64,000 nt of DNA from Cherax quadricarinatus (taxonomy: Eukaryota; Arthropoda; Malacostraca; Decapoda; Parastacidae), in NCBI RefSeq assembly GCF_038502225.1, contig NC_091378.1:11003456-11067455 (forward strand), written 5' to 3'. The position numbers and the translations under genes were made by a program. Each line of letters starts with the position of its first letter. Positions within the stretch are counted from its first letter, which is position 1. The notes under the pieces were generated by a model. The model made no database searches, was not told the DNA's origin, and was given only the letters and a program-made list of their open reading frames with translations. Positions 1 to 11,979 of this stretch are shown here, one piece after another.

Positions 1-1
1 C

Positions 2-496
2 TCTATTGTGGCACTGGGGAGTTCCATGGGGTTGGATGTGAGTTTGGAGGATGTGGAAGAGTTGGTGGAGGACCACAACGAAGAGCTAACCACTGAGGAG
101 CTGCAAGAGCTTCAGCAGGAAGAGCAACAGATCGCAGCTCAGAATCTTGCTGCAGAGGAGGAGGAAAAGAGATGGAAGAAGGTGCCTTCTTCAGAAATTA
201 AGGAGATTTTTACTATGTGGGGTAAGATGGAAAGATTTATGGAGAAAAATCACCCAGAGAAGGATGTTGCAAGCCATATCGGCAACTTGTACAGTGACAG
301 AGTCTTGGCCCATTTTAGGGAAGTTTTAAAGAGACACCAGAAACAGAGCTCTCTGCACAGTTATTTTGCGAGACAGGACTCCAGTGACTCTCAAGCTGGT
401 CCTAGTGGTATTAAGAAACAGAGAAAAGAAGCAACCCCAGAAAAGCAAATGGTACCTGAGGTGTTGCTGGAAGGGGATTCCCCTTCCAAACTATAA
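2..496 (+). CDS. Tigger-like transposase, C-terminal tail (partial)
   Basis: The frame is open from the window edge to a stop at 494-496, so the N-terminal DNA-binding and DDE catalytic domains are missing from this window. What remains is an acidic, Glu/Gln-rich segment (EELQELQQEEQQ), then a helical stretch with many Lys/Glu and a polar tail containing SYFARQ and a Ser/Gly-rich end. This composition is that of the region after the DDE domain in TIGD1-like transposases. No inactivating change is seen in the visible part, but activity cannot be judged. It could equally be a domesticated TIGD-like gene, but the inverted repeat right behind it argues for a transposon. Confidence 0.65.
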   Translation, partial: SIVALGSSMGLDVSLEDVEELVEDHNEELTTEELQELQQEEQQIAAQNLAAEEEEKRWKKVPSSEIKEIFTMWGKMERFMEKNHPEKDVASHIGNLYSDRVLAHFREVLKRHQKQSSLHSYFARQDSSDSQAGPSGIKKQRKEATPEKQMVPEVLLEGDSPSKL

Positions 497-689
497 ACAA
501 TCCACTCTCTCCTCCTCCTCCAGTCTCCCATACACTAAGACGAATCTCCAATAAAGGTAAGTGTTATGCTGTTAATGTTTCATTCATCATTTCCCATTGT
601 ATTGTTTATGTACTACATGAATATTTCATGTAAAAATTATTTTTGTTTTAATACTTCTGGGTGTCAGGAACGGATTAATTGAATTTACA

Positions 690-785
690 TTATTTCTTAT
701 GGGGAAAATTGATTCGTAAATCGACCATTTCGATAATCGACCGGCTTCCAGGAACGGATTACCGTCGATAATCGAGGGACCACTG
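690..785. repeat. Tigger 3' terminal inverted repeat region
   Basis: A tract with two short internal near-repeats (GGAACGGATTA twice, at 669-679 and 752-762) leads to the outer end at 785. The 5' partner is outside the window. The presence of GATAATCGA-type motifs twice (731-740, 766-774) fits the long inverted repeats of this group. Confidence 0.6.
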
Positions 786-1065
786 TATTAGACAAAGATA
801 TACGAAAACGATAAAAGTAACACGGGGAAAAACGTAACAAAAACGTCAACAAAGCCGAGTCAGCGCTTCTTACGCAATATGTTGCGTCAGCGCTGTCACC
901 ATGCCTGTTATAAATGGCTGTAATTTCTTTTAGAAACATCGTACAAGGATAATAATTATACCAGCGTGTAGCCAGAAAGTTCAGCTATTTTTTGGTAACA
1001 ATAACTCAGTTTTCATATATTTTCGAATTTTTTTTTGCTCCGCGCGCGGGAACCCTGCACCCCCC
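786..1065. other. Unassigned spacer
   Basis: This lies between the Tigger end and the ragged 3' truncation of I-like copy C. It includes an A-rich piece and a GC-rich stretch near 1040-1065. I see no coding signal or recognisable repeat. Confidence 0.5.
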
Positions 1066-2562
1066 CTTCAGCTTGGACAAAGTCCGGGGAGAGCACATTA
1101 TTGACTCGAGCAGTGAAATGTCTGTCAGTTAAAAAGTTCTCAAGGAAGGATGGTAGATTGCCTCGGAGGCCTAAGGAGTGGGCTTGGGCCAAAATATTAT
1201 ACCTCCAAGTTTTGTCATATGCCTTCTCAAGATCAAAAAATATGGCAATAACTGAGTGGTTTTTTGCAAAGGCATTACGAACATATGTATCCAAGTGTGT
1301 AGTAAGGGGTCTATGGTAGATCGGCCCTTACGAAAGCCATATTGACTAGTGGAGAGACTGTTGTGTATCTCTAAATACCACATTAAACATCGATTTACCA
1401 GACGTTCCATCACTTTGCAAACTGCACTAGTAAGAGCAAGGGGATGATAGTTGGGAGGCATGTCCCATAGTACCCGACTTGCGGAAAGGGAGAACAATGG
1501 CAGATTTCAACAGATGGGGAAGAACTCCTTGTGACCAAATAAGATTGAAGAAGTGTAAGAGGGCTACAAGGGCTGACTGATGTAAATGTTGTAACATCCG
1601 AATATGAATGTCGTCAGGCCCAGGTGCCAATGATCGGCAAGCTGAGTGTGTTTCCTCCAGTTCCCGAAGTGTAAAAGGCACATTATACTGCTGTTCTCTG
1701 AGAGAAGAAAAGTCCAAGGGTGCTAACTCTCTGGCAGACTTTGAGGAAAGAAACGAGAGGCATAGATGGAGCCCCTGGGAAATGCGAACCAGATGAGTGC
1801 CAATTTCAATGGCAATGTCTAGAGGGTTTGCTTTATCAACTCCAGTGACCCGTAGAACAGGAGCCGGGTCAGGAGAATATTTACCACTCAATTTCCTCAC
1901 TTTTTTCCAGACTGCACTCAGAGGAAGCAGAGGAGATGGTGGAAACAATCCCTCCAGCAAGTGCGTTTAGTGTCATGGATGACACGGTGAGTGACCACAC
2001 GCTTCTGCTTAAAATCAAGAAGTCTCTCATCAGTTCTATTGTACCGATACCTGCTGCATGCAGTGCATTTCAAACATACTGCACGAGCACAAGCAGGAGA
2101 CCACCAAGGCACGCACTTCTGAGAATGCCTGCCTGAGGTTTGCAGTATAGAATGAGAAGCTGCAGTTAAAAACTGACGTTGAAAAGAGGTGTAGGAGTTT
2201 ATCAATGGAGGATGAAGAAGGAGCCTCACTAAAAGCAGTGAGATGCGAGTAAAGGTTCCAATTTGCCCGATCAAATTGCCAGCAAGGGCTACGGAAAGGT
2301 GGTGAATATGAAGGAGAAGTAAGAAGGATTGGAAAATGATCGCTGTCATGTAAGTCCGGTAGAACAGACCAGGCGAAGTCTAGTGCAGTGGAGGAAGAGC
2401 AGACCGATAGATCGATCCAAGAGAGAGTACGAGTACGAGGATCAAAATGGGTGGGAGTACCCGTATTTAAAACATGGAGGGGGTGAGAGGCGAGAAAAGC
2501 CTCCAACTGGATGCCATGTGAGTCACAATGAGACCCCCCCCAGAGGAAATGGTGGGCATTAA
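1013..2562 (-). pseudogene. ORF2 (EN-RT) remnant of copy C
   Basis: Endonuclease pieces include CDFNAHHFLWGG (GDFNAHH in copy A) and SDHFPI. Reverse-transcriptase pieces include YHPLALTSAVCKVMERLVNR and motif A as FFDLEKAYDKTW. The run of eight G (minus strand) after FLW is in frame here, whereas copy A has nine and copy B seven. Several frameshifts split the frame. It ends before the YVDD motif because the element is truncated at ~1066. Confidence 0.75.
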
Positions 2563-3380
2563 AATCGCAAAGTAACAGAAGCGGTGGTGGTAAGGAGGAA
2601 ACAAGAAAGGCAAAATCTGGGATAGAAAATGCCCAAGAAGGAGAGAGGGAGAGACTTGAGAGGGGACAGGGGAGGGAGGCACAGAACGAGGAGGGGGGTG
2701 AACCTCCACACTTGTAATAAAGCCAGTGAGAGGAAGAATCAGGTACAGAGACTGGAAAGGTAAAATGTGGGGGCAGAAGGAGGGAAGGAGGGAGCAAAGA
2801 TGATTTGAGCAAAGGGGATTTTTTGGACTTCTGAGAAGTAGAGGGGTGATTGGTAGAAGGTGTCGTGCAAGATCTTCTCGATACCCAGGCTTGTGAGTGA
2901 GAACTCGAAGATGTCAGAACAGATGAGGTGTTGAAGTAGGACGTCTGAGCCCAGGACAGCAAAAGAATTAGATACAGGAGTGACTATGGAAGGGGTAACA
3001 ACAGAGGAGGCTGCAGAAGATGGGAACCCAGAAGTGGGGGGACGTTTTGAAACATGAGAATAAGAAACACGGGGTAGTCTCCCTTGGAGGCGGAGATGAG
3101 AAACTGCCATTGCATAAGGGAGACCTTCTGCTTCTATGAGGCAACAGATTTCACGCTCATTTAAGTAGACCTGGCAATGGCGAGAGTACGAAGGGTGAGC
3201 CTCATGACAATTAAGGCAGGAGGGAGGTCGACTGCAAGACGTATTAGAATGGTCGTCGGCACCACAGACTGTGCATTCGGCTATAGATCTGCAATATTTC
3301 GCTGGGTGACCAAATCTCCAGCAATTTCTACACTGTTGTGGTGTAGGGATCACCTTTCGAACTTGTAACCGATGTCCTGC
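1066..3380 (-). mobile_element. I-like retrotransposon copy C, inner (3') half, truncated
   Basis: Read on the minus strand, this runs from the ORF1 zinc knuckles (near 3350-3220) through endonuclease (~2560-2300) to reverse transcriptase. It stops abruptly at ~1066 inside RT motif B, so the rest of RT, RNase H and 3' tail are absent. The reading frame is broken many times. It also has an internal deletion: near 2650 it jumps from the endonuclease region to the ORF1 tail, skipping about 0.7 kb present in copy A. The high end (3369-3380) is a 12-bp near-duplicate of 16543-16554 where the same element resumes, so copy B was inserted here. Confidence 0.85.
2739..3353 (-). pseudogene. ORF1 (zinc-knuckle, gag-like) remnant of copy C
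   Basis: This frame retains the three knuckle motifs: CRNCWRFGHPAKYC (C-x2-C-x4-H-x4-C), CTVCGADDHSNTSC and CLNCHEAHPSYSRHC. They are followed by the conserved MAVSHLRLQGRLPR block and a degenerate Ser/Pro-rich tail. In the intact relative (copy A) these belong to a 509-residue nucleic-acid-binding ORF1 protein. The N-terminal half of this same ORF1 lies at 16555-17390, separated by the insertion of copy B. Confidence 0.75.
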
Positions 3381-3585
3381 ATTATTATTATAATAAAAAA
3401 GAAGCGCTAAGCCACAAGGGCTATACAGCGCTGCAGGGTAGGGAAAGAAGCGAGGGTATTGGGCAGCAGAAAGGGGGAGGGATGATCAGTAGGTTACAGA
3501 AAACAGCGGGGCACGGGATAGTGCGGGGGTAGAGGGTAGCAAGAGATTGAGGTAGAAAGGGCTGAAGGCATCAGAGTTTGTGAAG

Positions 3586-6500
3586 TCAGTCAGTTGTTGT
3601 CAAAAAGTCGATGAGAGTGTCCGGATGAAAGGTGGGTCCATCAGCGAGAAGGGAAGGTAAGGAGAGAGCAGTGGAGCGAAGATGACGATGGAGGTAAATT
3701 CTGCGTGCTCGTTGATAAAGTGGGCAGTCCAACAGAATGTGGCTGACTGGTAATGGAGTCTGACAATTCTCACAGAGAGGAGCAGGGCACCTCTCCATGA
3801 GATATCCATGAGTAAGACGAGTATGGCCAATGTGAAGATGGGAGAGAGTAGTCTCCCAACCTTGACACTGGTGACAAGAAGACGGCCAGTAACCTATACT
3901 TGGTTTAATAGATTGAAGTTTGTTACCGAGCATAGTAGACCAACGTTGTTGCGAACGGGTGTGAAGGTGGGTATCTATTGCAGCAAAATAGTCCGTAAAT
4001 GGAATACCTCTATGAAACTGGTAGGTCATGTACTGCTGCCCGTGCAGCAGTGTCTGCCTGTTCATTGCCCTGTATGTCAACATGACCAGGGACCCAACAA
4101 AAAACAATATCTTTATGCTTGGTAAACATGCGGCGTAGCCAAAGTTGGATATGGAGGACTAAGGGGTGAGGTGTATCAAATTTCTGCATAGCCTGTAAAG
4201 CACTAAGGGAGTCTGAGACAACTACAAATGATGACACAGGCATAGATGCAATACGGGTAAGTGCTGCAAGAATGGCATACAATTCAGCAGTAAAAGTACT
4301 AGTCAAAGACAGTAAATGCCCTCATACGACACTGTCCGGAAACACTGCTGCGAATCCTACGCCATCAGAATACTTAGAGCCATCTGTGTACACTGCAATG
4401 GCATGAGAATGAGAGTGGAAGTGGTCAAGAAAAAGAGAGCAGGAAGCAACCGTAGGCAGTTGGGCTTTCGAGCAAGGGATAGGGAAAGAACAGACTCGAA
4501 CAGCTGGAACTTCCCAGGGGGGTAGGGAAAAGTGAGATCCTACATGAACATAGAAAGGTGGTAATTGAAGAGAAGACAAGAGAGAATGTAGGAAAAGAGA
4601 GAAGGGATGGAGTAAACAGGGGCGGCGAACAAATAAAGAATGTCGACTAATATCAGTGACCATTCTATAAATGGAAGGATTGCAGAGATCATGAGAGAGT
4701 ACATAGTAGCGAAGGCAATGGGCATCACGGCGATAGGATAAGGAGGGAACGTTCGTTTCTGCATAGAGGCTCTCAACAGGGGAAGAGCGAAAAGCACCAA
4801 GGCATAAACGTAATCCTTGGTGATGAATGGGTTTAAGGCTAGAGAGAGTAGCAGGAGAGGCCGCTGAATAGATCTGGTCACCATAATCAAGTTTCGATAA
4901 AATGAGGGTGGATTGTAGGCGAAGGAGAGTTTGATGATCAGCTCCCCATGAAAGATGAGGAAGGGTTTTAAGAAGGTTCAGCCGGCTGTGACAAGTTGAC
5001 TCCAGAGAGGTAATGTGAGGTGTTCAGGATAACCTACAGTCAAAGAGGAGGCCCAGAAACCTGACTATCACGTTCAGGGATACGGGAGCCATAGAGGTAC
5101 AAAGGATGATTGGAGATGACAGAGCGTCTAGTGAAAGTAATTTGGAGAGTTTTGGTGCTTGAAAATTTAAACCCATGAGTGGTGGCCCAATTGGAAACAC
5201 GGTCGACCGCATGCTGGCGAGAAACTGTAATGAGGTCACAGTCAGCGCCTGCACAAGCAATAGCAAAGTCATCAACATAGAGTGATGACCAAATTTTGAT
5301 GGAAGACTAGAGACCAAGTCATTTATAGCAAGGAGAAAAAGTGTTGTGCTCAGAACACATTCCTGGGGGACACCTTCAGCTTGGATAAAGTCCGGGGAGA
5401 GCACATTATTAACCCAAACACAGAAATGCCTGTCAGTTAAAAAGTTCTTAAGGAAGGATGGTAGATTGCCTTGGAGGCCTAAGGAGTGGGCTTGGGCCAA
5501 AATATTATACCTCCAAGTTGTGTCATATGCCTTCAAGGTCAAAAAATATTACAATAACTGAGTGGTTATTCACAAAGGCATTACGAACATATGTATCCAA
5601 GCGTAGTAAGGGGTCTATGGTAGAACATCCCTTGCGAAAGCCATATTGACGAGTGGAGAGACTGTAGAGTCTCTAAATACCACACTAAATGTCTGTTTAT
5701 CAGGCGTTCCATCACTTTGCAAACTGCACTGGTAAGAGCAATGGGATGATAGTAGGAGGCTTCATGTCCCTTAGTGCCTGGTTTGCAGAAAGGGAGAAAA
5801 ATGGAAAATATCCACAGCTGTGGAAGAACTCCTTGTGACCAAATAAGATTGAAAAGGCGTAATAGGACTGCAAGGGCTGACTGATGTAAATGTTGTAGCA
5901 TACGAATATGAATGTCGTCAGGCCCAGCTGCCAATGACTGGCAAGCTGAAAGTGTTGCCTCCAGTTCTTGAAGTGTAAAAGGCACATTATACTGTTCTTC
6001 TCTGAGAGAAGAAAAGTCCAAGGGTGCTAACTCTCTGGCAGACTCTGAGGAAAGAAACGAGGGGCATAGATGGAGCCCCTGAGAAATATGGACCAGATGA
6101 TTGCCAATTTCATTGGCAACATCTAGTGGGTTTGCTATATCAACACCAGCAGCCCGCAGAACAGGAGCCGGGTCAGGAGAATATTTACCACTCAGTTTTC
6201 GTACTTTTTTCCAGACTGCACTCATAGAGGAAGCAGAGGTGATGGTAGAGACAATCTCGCCAGCAAGTGTATTTAGCATCACAGATGACACGGAGAGTGA
6301 TCGCACACTTCTGCTTAAAATCAAGAAGTCTCTCCGTGGTTCTATTGTACGGGTACCTGCCCCATGCAGCGCGTTTCAAATGTACTGCACGAGCACAAGC
6401 AGGAGACCACCAAGGCACGCATTTCTGAGAATGCCTGCCCAAAGTTTGGGGTATAGAATGAGAAGCTATGGTTAAAACGGAGGACGAGAAGAGGTGTAAA

Positions 6501-7265
6501 AGCTCATCAATGGAGGACGAAGACGGAACCTCACTAAAAACAGTTAGTTGTGAGTAAAGGTTCCAATTTGCCTGATCAAATTGCCAGCGTGGGATATGAA
6601 GAGGTTGTGAATATGAAGGGGAAGTAAGAACGATTGGGAAATGATCACTCGTGTAAATCTGGGAAAACAGACCAGGTGAAGTCTAATGTGGTGGAGGAAG
6701 AGCAGACTTAGAGATCGATGCAAGTGTGTGTGATTCCAAGGATCAAAATGGGTGTGAGTACCTGTATTTAAAACATGGAGGGAGTGGGTGGCAAGAAAAG
6801 CCTCTAACTGAATGCCACAGGAATCACAGTGAGACCCCCCCAGAGGAAATGATGGGCATTAAAATCGCCAAGTAACAGAATCGGTGGCAGTAATGACGAA
6901 ACAAGAAAGGCAATATCCAGAATAGATAATGCCCGAGAAGGAGAGACATATAAAGAACAGAGCTTATACCACCTATGCAAGTGGATACGGGCTGCTGTGT
7001 AATTCAGCGAAGTACAAACAAATAGCTGATGGTACGGAATATCAGTGCACAGAAAAAGAGCCCTTTCATTAAAGGTCCCATCAGGAAAAGGATCTGAAGA
7101 ATACAATAAATTATAGCCTGAGATGGGAGAGATAACAGCAGAGTGTAATTTTGGTTCCTGTAAACAAACACCAACAGGGGAAAACTGGGAGAGCAACATC
7201 TGAAGCTCACCCCGATTACCCCTGAGGCCACGTATATTCCACTGTAAATAGGCCATGATTGGCAA
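3586..7265 (-). pseudogene. ORF2 (EN-RT-RNase H) remnant of copy B
   Basis: Endonuclease: LQWNIRGLRGNRGEL near 7250 and LLGDFNAHHFLWGG near 6850. RT: YHPIALTSAVCKVMERLINR near 5730. Motif A has lost part of its sequence (the pieces around 5530 read KAYDTTW), and motif B is present near 5370. RNase H: YTDGSKYSDGVGFAAVF near 4380, ELYAIL near 4270 and CWVPGHVDIQGNEQADTAA near 4060. The C-terminal Cys/His segment CENCQTPLPVSHILLDC is near 3750. The G run after FLW is seven long (copy C's in-frame version is eight), giving a frameshift at ~6834. Not functional as it stands. Confidence 0.8.
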
Positions 7266-7624
7266 CGATAAAGATACCTGAAATCCGCAGGTAAGGGTTC
7301 CTACAGACTAGAGGGGTTAGAAAAGTCCACTTGCGGAGGCAGCGGAAAACGTTCAAGCAGCGAAGGAATGGTGCACTGTGAAGAAAGGAGTTGCACAGAT
7401 GGAGGAGAGGAGAGAGAAGGAACAGAGGGTTGGTCAGTGTCCACTGATGGTTTGGTCTCTGCAATATATTCAGAGATTGCTTCAAGTGTTTTGGAATTCA
7501 GAGACGTCGTATGGGGGACAATATTGGAGATGGTAGGGGGAGGATGAGTAAAGATTGGAACTGTAATGGACTGTACCAAGGTAGGGGGGGGGCAAAAAGG
7601 TGGAGGGAACTGGAGAAGAAGCAT

Positions 7625-7636
7625 GGAAGGGGACAG
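7625..7636. repeat. Target-site duplication, left, of copy A
   Basis: GGAAGGGGACAG, identical to 14243-14254. It belongs to the ORF1 tail of copy B. Confidence 0.9.
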
Positions 7637-7847
7637 ATTATTATTATTATTATAATCAAAAAGAAGCGCTAAGCCACAAGGGCTATACAGCGCTGCAGGG
7701 TAGGGAAGGAAGCAAGGGAATTGGATGGCAGAAGGGAGGGGAGATGATCAGCAGGTTACAGAAAACAGCGGGGCAGGGGATAGTACGGGGGTAGAGGGTA
7801 GCAAGAGATTCAAGTAGAAAGGGCTGAAAGTATCAGAATTTGTGAAG

Positions 7848-10800
7848 TCAGTCAGTCGTTGTCAAAAAGTCAATGAGAGAGTCCGGATGAAAGGTGGGTC
7901 CATCAGCGAGAAGGGAAGGTAAAGAGAGAGCAGCGGGGCGAAGACGACGACAGAGGTAAATTCTGCGTGCTCGTTGATAAAGTGGGCAGTCCAACAGAAT
8001 GTGGCTGACTGATAATGGAGCTTGGCAATTCTCACAGAGAGGAGCAAGACGCCTCTCCATGAGATATCCATGAGTAAGACGAGTATGGCCAATGCGAAGA
8101 CGGGAGAGAGTAGTCTACCAACCTCGACACTGGTGATAAGAAGACGGCCAGTAACCTATACTCGGTTTAATAGACTGAAGTTTGTTGCCAAGCATAGTAG
8201 ACCAACGTTGTTGCCAACGGGTGTGAAGGTGGGAAGATATTACAGCAAAATAGTCCGTACATGGAATACCTCTATAAGAAACTGGTAGGTCATGTACTGC
8301 TGACCGCGCAGCAGTGTCTGCCTGTTCATTGCCCTGTACGTCAACATGACCAGGGACCCAACAAAAAACAATATCTTTATGCTTAGTAAAGATGCGGCGT
8401 AGCCAAAGTTGGATACGGAGGACTAACGGGTGAGGTGTATCAAATTTTTGTATAGCCTGTAAAGCACTAAGGGAGTCTGAGACAACCACAAATGATGACA
8501 CAGGCATAGATGCAATACGGATAAGTGCTGTAAGGATGGCATATAATTCAGCAGTAAAAATACTAGCTGAAGATAGTAAATGCCCTTGTACGACGCTGTC
8601 CGGAAACACTGCTGCGAATCCTACGCCGTCAGAAGACTTAGAGCCATCTGTGTACACAGCAATGGCATGAGAATGAGAGTGAAAGTGGTCAAGAAAAAGA
8701 GAGCGGGAAGCGACCGTAGACAGTTGGGCTTTCGAGCAAGGGAGGGAGAAAGAACAGACTCGAACAGCTGGAACTTCCCAGGGGGGTAGGGAAAAGTGAG
8801 ATGCTACATGTACATAGAAAGGTGGTAGTTGAAGAGAAGACAAGAGCGAATGAAGGTGAAGAGAGAAGGGACGGAGTAAGCAGGGGCGGCGAACAAATAA
8901 AGAATGTCTACTAATATCAGTGACCATTCTATAAATGGAAGGATTGCGGAGATCATGAGAGCGTACATAGTAGCGCAGGCAATGGGCATCACGGCGATCG
9001 GATAAGGATGGAACGTTCGCTTCTGCATAGAGGCTTTCGACAGGGGAAGAGCGAAAAGCACCAAGGCATAAACGTAATCCTTGGTGATGAATGGGGTTAA
9101 GGCTAGAGAGAGTAGCAGGAGATGCCGCTGAATAGATCTGGTCACCATAATCAAGTTTCGATAAAATAAGGGTGGAATGTAGGTGAAGGAGGGTTCGACG
9201 ATCAGCTCCCCACGAAAGATGAGCAAGGGTTTTAAGAAGGTTCAGCCGGCTGTGACAAGTTGCCTTCAGAGAGGTAATGTGAGGTTTCCAGGATAACCTA
9301 CGATCAAAGAGGAGGCCCAGAAACTTGACTGTATCACGTTCAGGGATACGGGAGCCATAGAGGTACAAAGGATGATCGGAGATGACAGAGCGTCTAGTGA
9401 AAGTGATTTGGTGGGTTTTAGTGCTGGAAAATTTAAACCCATGTGTGGTGGCCCAATTGGAAACACGGTCGACTGCATGCTGGAGAGAAACTGTAAGGAG
9501 GTGACAGTCAGCGCCTGCACAGGCAATAGCGAAGTCATCAACATAGAGTGATGACCAAATATTTGATGGAAGACTAGAGGCCAAATCATTAATAGCAAGG
9601 AGAAAAAGTGTTGTGCTCAGAACACATCCCTGGGGGACACCTTCAGCTTGGATAAAGTCCGGGGAGAGCACATTATTAACCCGAACACGGAAATGCCTGT
9701 CAGTTAAAAAGTTCTTAGGGAAGGATGGTAGATTGCCTCGAAGGCCTAAGGAGTGGGCTTGGGCTAAAATATTATACCTCCAAGTTGTGTCATATGCCTT
9801 CTCAAGGTCAAAAAATATGGCAATAACTGAGTGGTTATTCGCAAAGGCATTACGAACATACGTATCCAAGCGCAGTAAGGGGTCTATGGTAGAACGTCCC
9901 TTACGAAAGCCATGTTGACGAGTGGAGAGACTGTTGTGTGTCTCTAAATACCACACTAAACGTCTATTTACTAGATGTTCCATTACTTTGCAAACTGCAC
10001 TGGTAAGAGCAATGGGACGATAGTGGGAGGTTTCATGTCCCGTAGTGCCTGGTTTGCGGAAAGGGAGAACAATGGCGGATTTCCACAGCTGTGGAAGAAC
10101 TCCTTGTGACCAAATAAGATTGTAAAGGCGTAATAGGACTGCAAGGGCTGACTGATGTAAATGTTGTAGCATACGAATATGAATGTCGTCGGGCCCAGCT
10201 GCCGATGATCGACAAGCTGAGAGTGTTGCCTCCAGTTCTTGAAGTGTAAAAGGCACATTATACTGTTCTTCTCTGAGAGAAGAAAAGTCCAAGGGTGCTA
10301 ACTCTCTGGCAGACTTTGAGGAAAGAAATGAGGGGCATAGATGGAGTCCCTGAGAAATACGGACCAGATGATTGCCAATTTCATTGGCAACATCTAGTGG
10401 GTTTGCTATATCAACACCGGCAACCCGCAGAACAGGAGCCGGGTCAGGAGAATATTTACCACTCAGTTTTCGTACTTTTTTCCAGACTGCACTCATAGAG
10501 GAAGCAGAGGTGATGGTGGAGACATAATCTCGCCAGCAAGTGCGTTTAGCGTCACGGATGACACGGCGAGCGATCGCACGCTTCTGTTTAAAATCAAGGA
10601 GTCGCTCTGTGGTTCTATTGTACCGGTACCTGCCCCATGCAGCGCGTTTCAAACGTACTGCACGAGCACAAGCAGGAGACCACCAAGGCACGCATTTCTG
10701 AGAATGCCTGCCCGAAGTATGGGGTATAGAATGAGAAGCTGCGGTGAAAACGGAGGACGAGAAGAGGTGTAAAAGCTCATCGATGGAGGACGAAGAAGGA

Positions 10801-11535
10801 ACCTCTTTAAAAACAGTCAGGTGTGAGTAAAGGTTCCAATTTGCCCGATTAAATTGCCAGCGTGGGGTGCGAAGAGGTGGCGAATATGAAGGGGAAGTAA
10901 GAATGATTGGGAAATGATCACTGTCATGTAAGTCCGGGAGAACAGACCAAGTGAAGTCTAATGCGGCGGAGGAAGAGCAAACTGAGAGATCGATGCAAGA
11001 GAGAGTATGAGTCCGAGGATCAAAATGGGTGTGAGTACCTGTATTTAAAACATGGAGGGGGTGGGTGGCAAGAAAAGCCTCTAACTGAATTCCACGGGAA
11101 TCACAGTGAGACCCCCCCCCAGAGGAAATGGTGGGCATTAAAATCACCAAGTAACAGAATCGGTGGCGGTAATGACGAAACAAGGAAGGCAAAATCCGGA
11201 ATAGATAATGCCCGAGAAGGAGAGAGATATAAAGAACAGAGCGTATACCACCTATGTAAGTGGATACGGGCTGCTGTGTAATGCAGCGAAGTATGAACAA
11301 ATAGCTGATGGTACGGAATATCAGTGCGGAGAAGAAGGGCACTTTCATTAAAGGTCCCATCAGGAAAAGGATCTGAAGAATACAATAAATTATAGCCTGA
11401 GATGTGAGAAATAACAGCAGAGTGTAATTTTGGTTCCTGTAAGCAAACACCAACAGGGGCAAACTGGGAGAGTAACATCTGAAGCTCACCCCGATTACCC
11501 CTGAGGCCGCGTATATTCCACTGTAAAAAGGCCAT
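7848..11535 (-). pseudogene. ORF2 of copy A: endonuclease, reverse transcriptase, RNase H (two lesions)
   Basis: Start ATG at 11533-11535, giving MAFLQWNIRG. The APE-type endonuclease has GDFNAHH near 11130 and SDHFPI near 10910. RT: YRPIALTSAVCKVMEHL near 10000, motif A FFDLEKAYDTTW near 9810, motif B GVPQGCVLSTTLF near 9630 and catalytic YVDD near 9540. RNase H: YTDGSKSSDGVGF near 8640, ELYAIL near 8550, VVSDSLSAL near 8480 and CWVPGHVDVQGNEQADTAA near 8330. A C-terminal CENCQAPLSVSHILLDC lies near 8010. Two lesions separate it from an open frame: nine instead of eight bases in the homopolymer at 11112-11120, and an amber codon at 8115-8117 where copy B encodes Glu. The frame after the stop is conserved to 7848. 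Confidence 0.9.
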
Positions 11536-11979
11536 GATTGGCAATGATAAAGATACTTGAAATCCGCAGGTAAGGGTTCCTATGGACTAGAAGGGTTAGA
11601 AAAGTCCACATGCGGAGGCAGTGGAAAATGTTCAAGCAGCGATGGAACGGTGCGCTGTGAAGAAAGGAGTTGCGCAGATGGAGCAGAGGAGAGAGAAAGA
11701 GCGGAAGGTGGATCAGTGTCCATTGATGGTTTGGTCTCTGCAATATATTCAGAGATTGCTTCAAGTGTTTCGGAATTCAGAGATGTCGTATGGGAGACAA
11801 TATTGGGAATGGTAGGGGGAGGATGAGTAAAGATTGGAACTGTATTGGACTGTACCAAGGTAGGGGGGGGCGAAAGGGTGGAGGGAACTGGAGAAGTGTG
11901 GCAGGGGACAGAAGAGACAGGAACCTGGGAGGTGGCAGAAGAGGAAGAAACTTGGGAGGGAACAGGGGAGGAAGGTACA

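Larger units (their letters stand above)
1..785 (+). mobile_element. Tigger/pogo-type DNA transposon, 3' part
   Basis: The C-terminal end of a transposase frame is followed by a ~290-bp 3' tail. The tail ends in a terminal inverted repeat whose outer end (776-785, read inwards on the minus strand) starts CAGTGGTCCC, the start typical of Tigger elements. The next bases, TA at 786-787, fit the TA target of Tc1/mariner-pogo transposons. The body and 5' inverted repeat lie outside the window, so completeness cannot be judged. Family assignment is by recognition of the inverted repeat and the transposase tail. Confidence 0.75.
3381..7636 (-). mobile_element. I-like retrotransposon copy B, inner (3') half
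   Basis: The 3' end is an (ATT)n-type tail (3381-3394) followed by the family's conserved terminal sequence (GAAGCGCTAAGCC on the plus strand). Going up in coordinate come RNase H (~3590-4660), RT (~4680-6200), endonuclease (~6600-7265) and the ORF1 tail (to 7636). At 7625-7636 the 12-bp sequence GGAAGGGGACAG is repeated exactly at 14243-14254, where copy B continues, so copy A was inserted at this point. ORF2 is interrupted by numerous frameshifts and stops, consistent with greater age than copy A. Confidence 0.9.

Noticed and set aside
8115..8117. Programmed readthrough or RNase H separated on purpose by an amber codon
   Set aside because: Copy B has a Glu codon here (GAG to TAG is one substitution), so a simple nonsense mutation is enough.
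11112..11120. Programmed frameshift in ORF2 of copy A
   Set aside because: Copy C has the in-frame length of eight and copy B has seven. Length noise in a homopolymer explains this better than a conserved recoding site.
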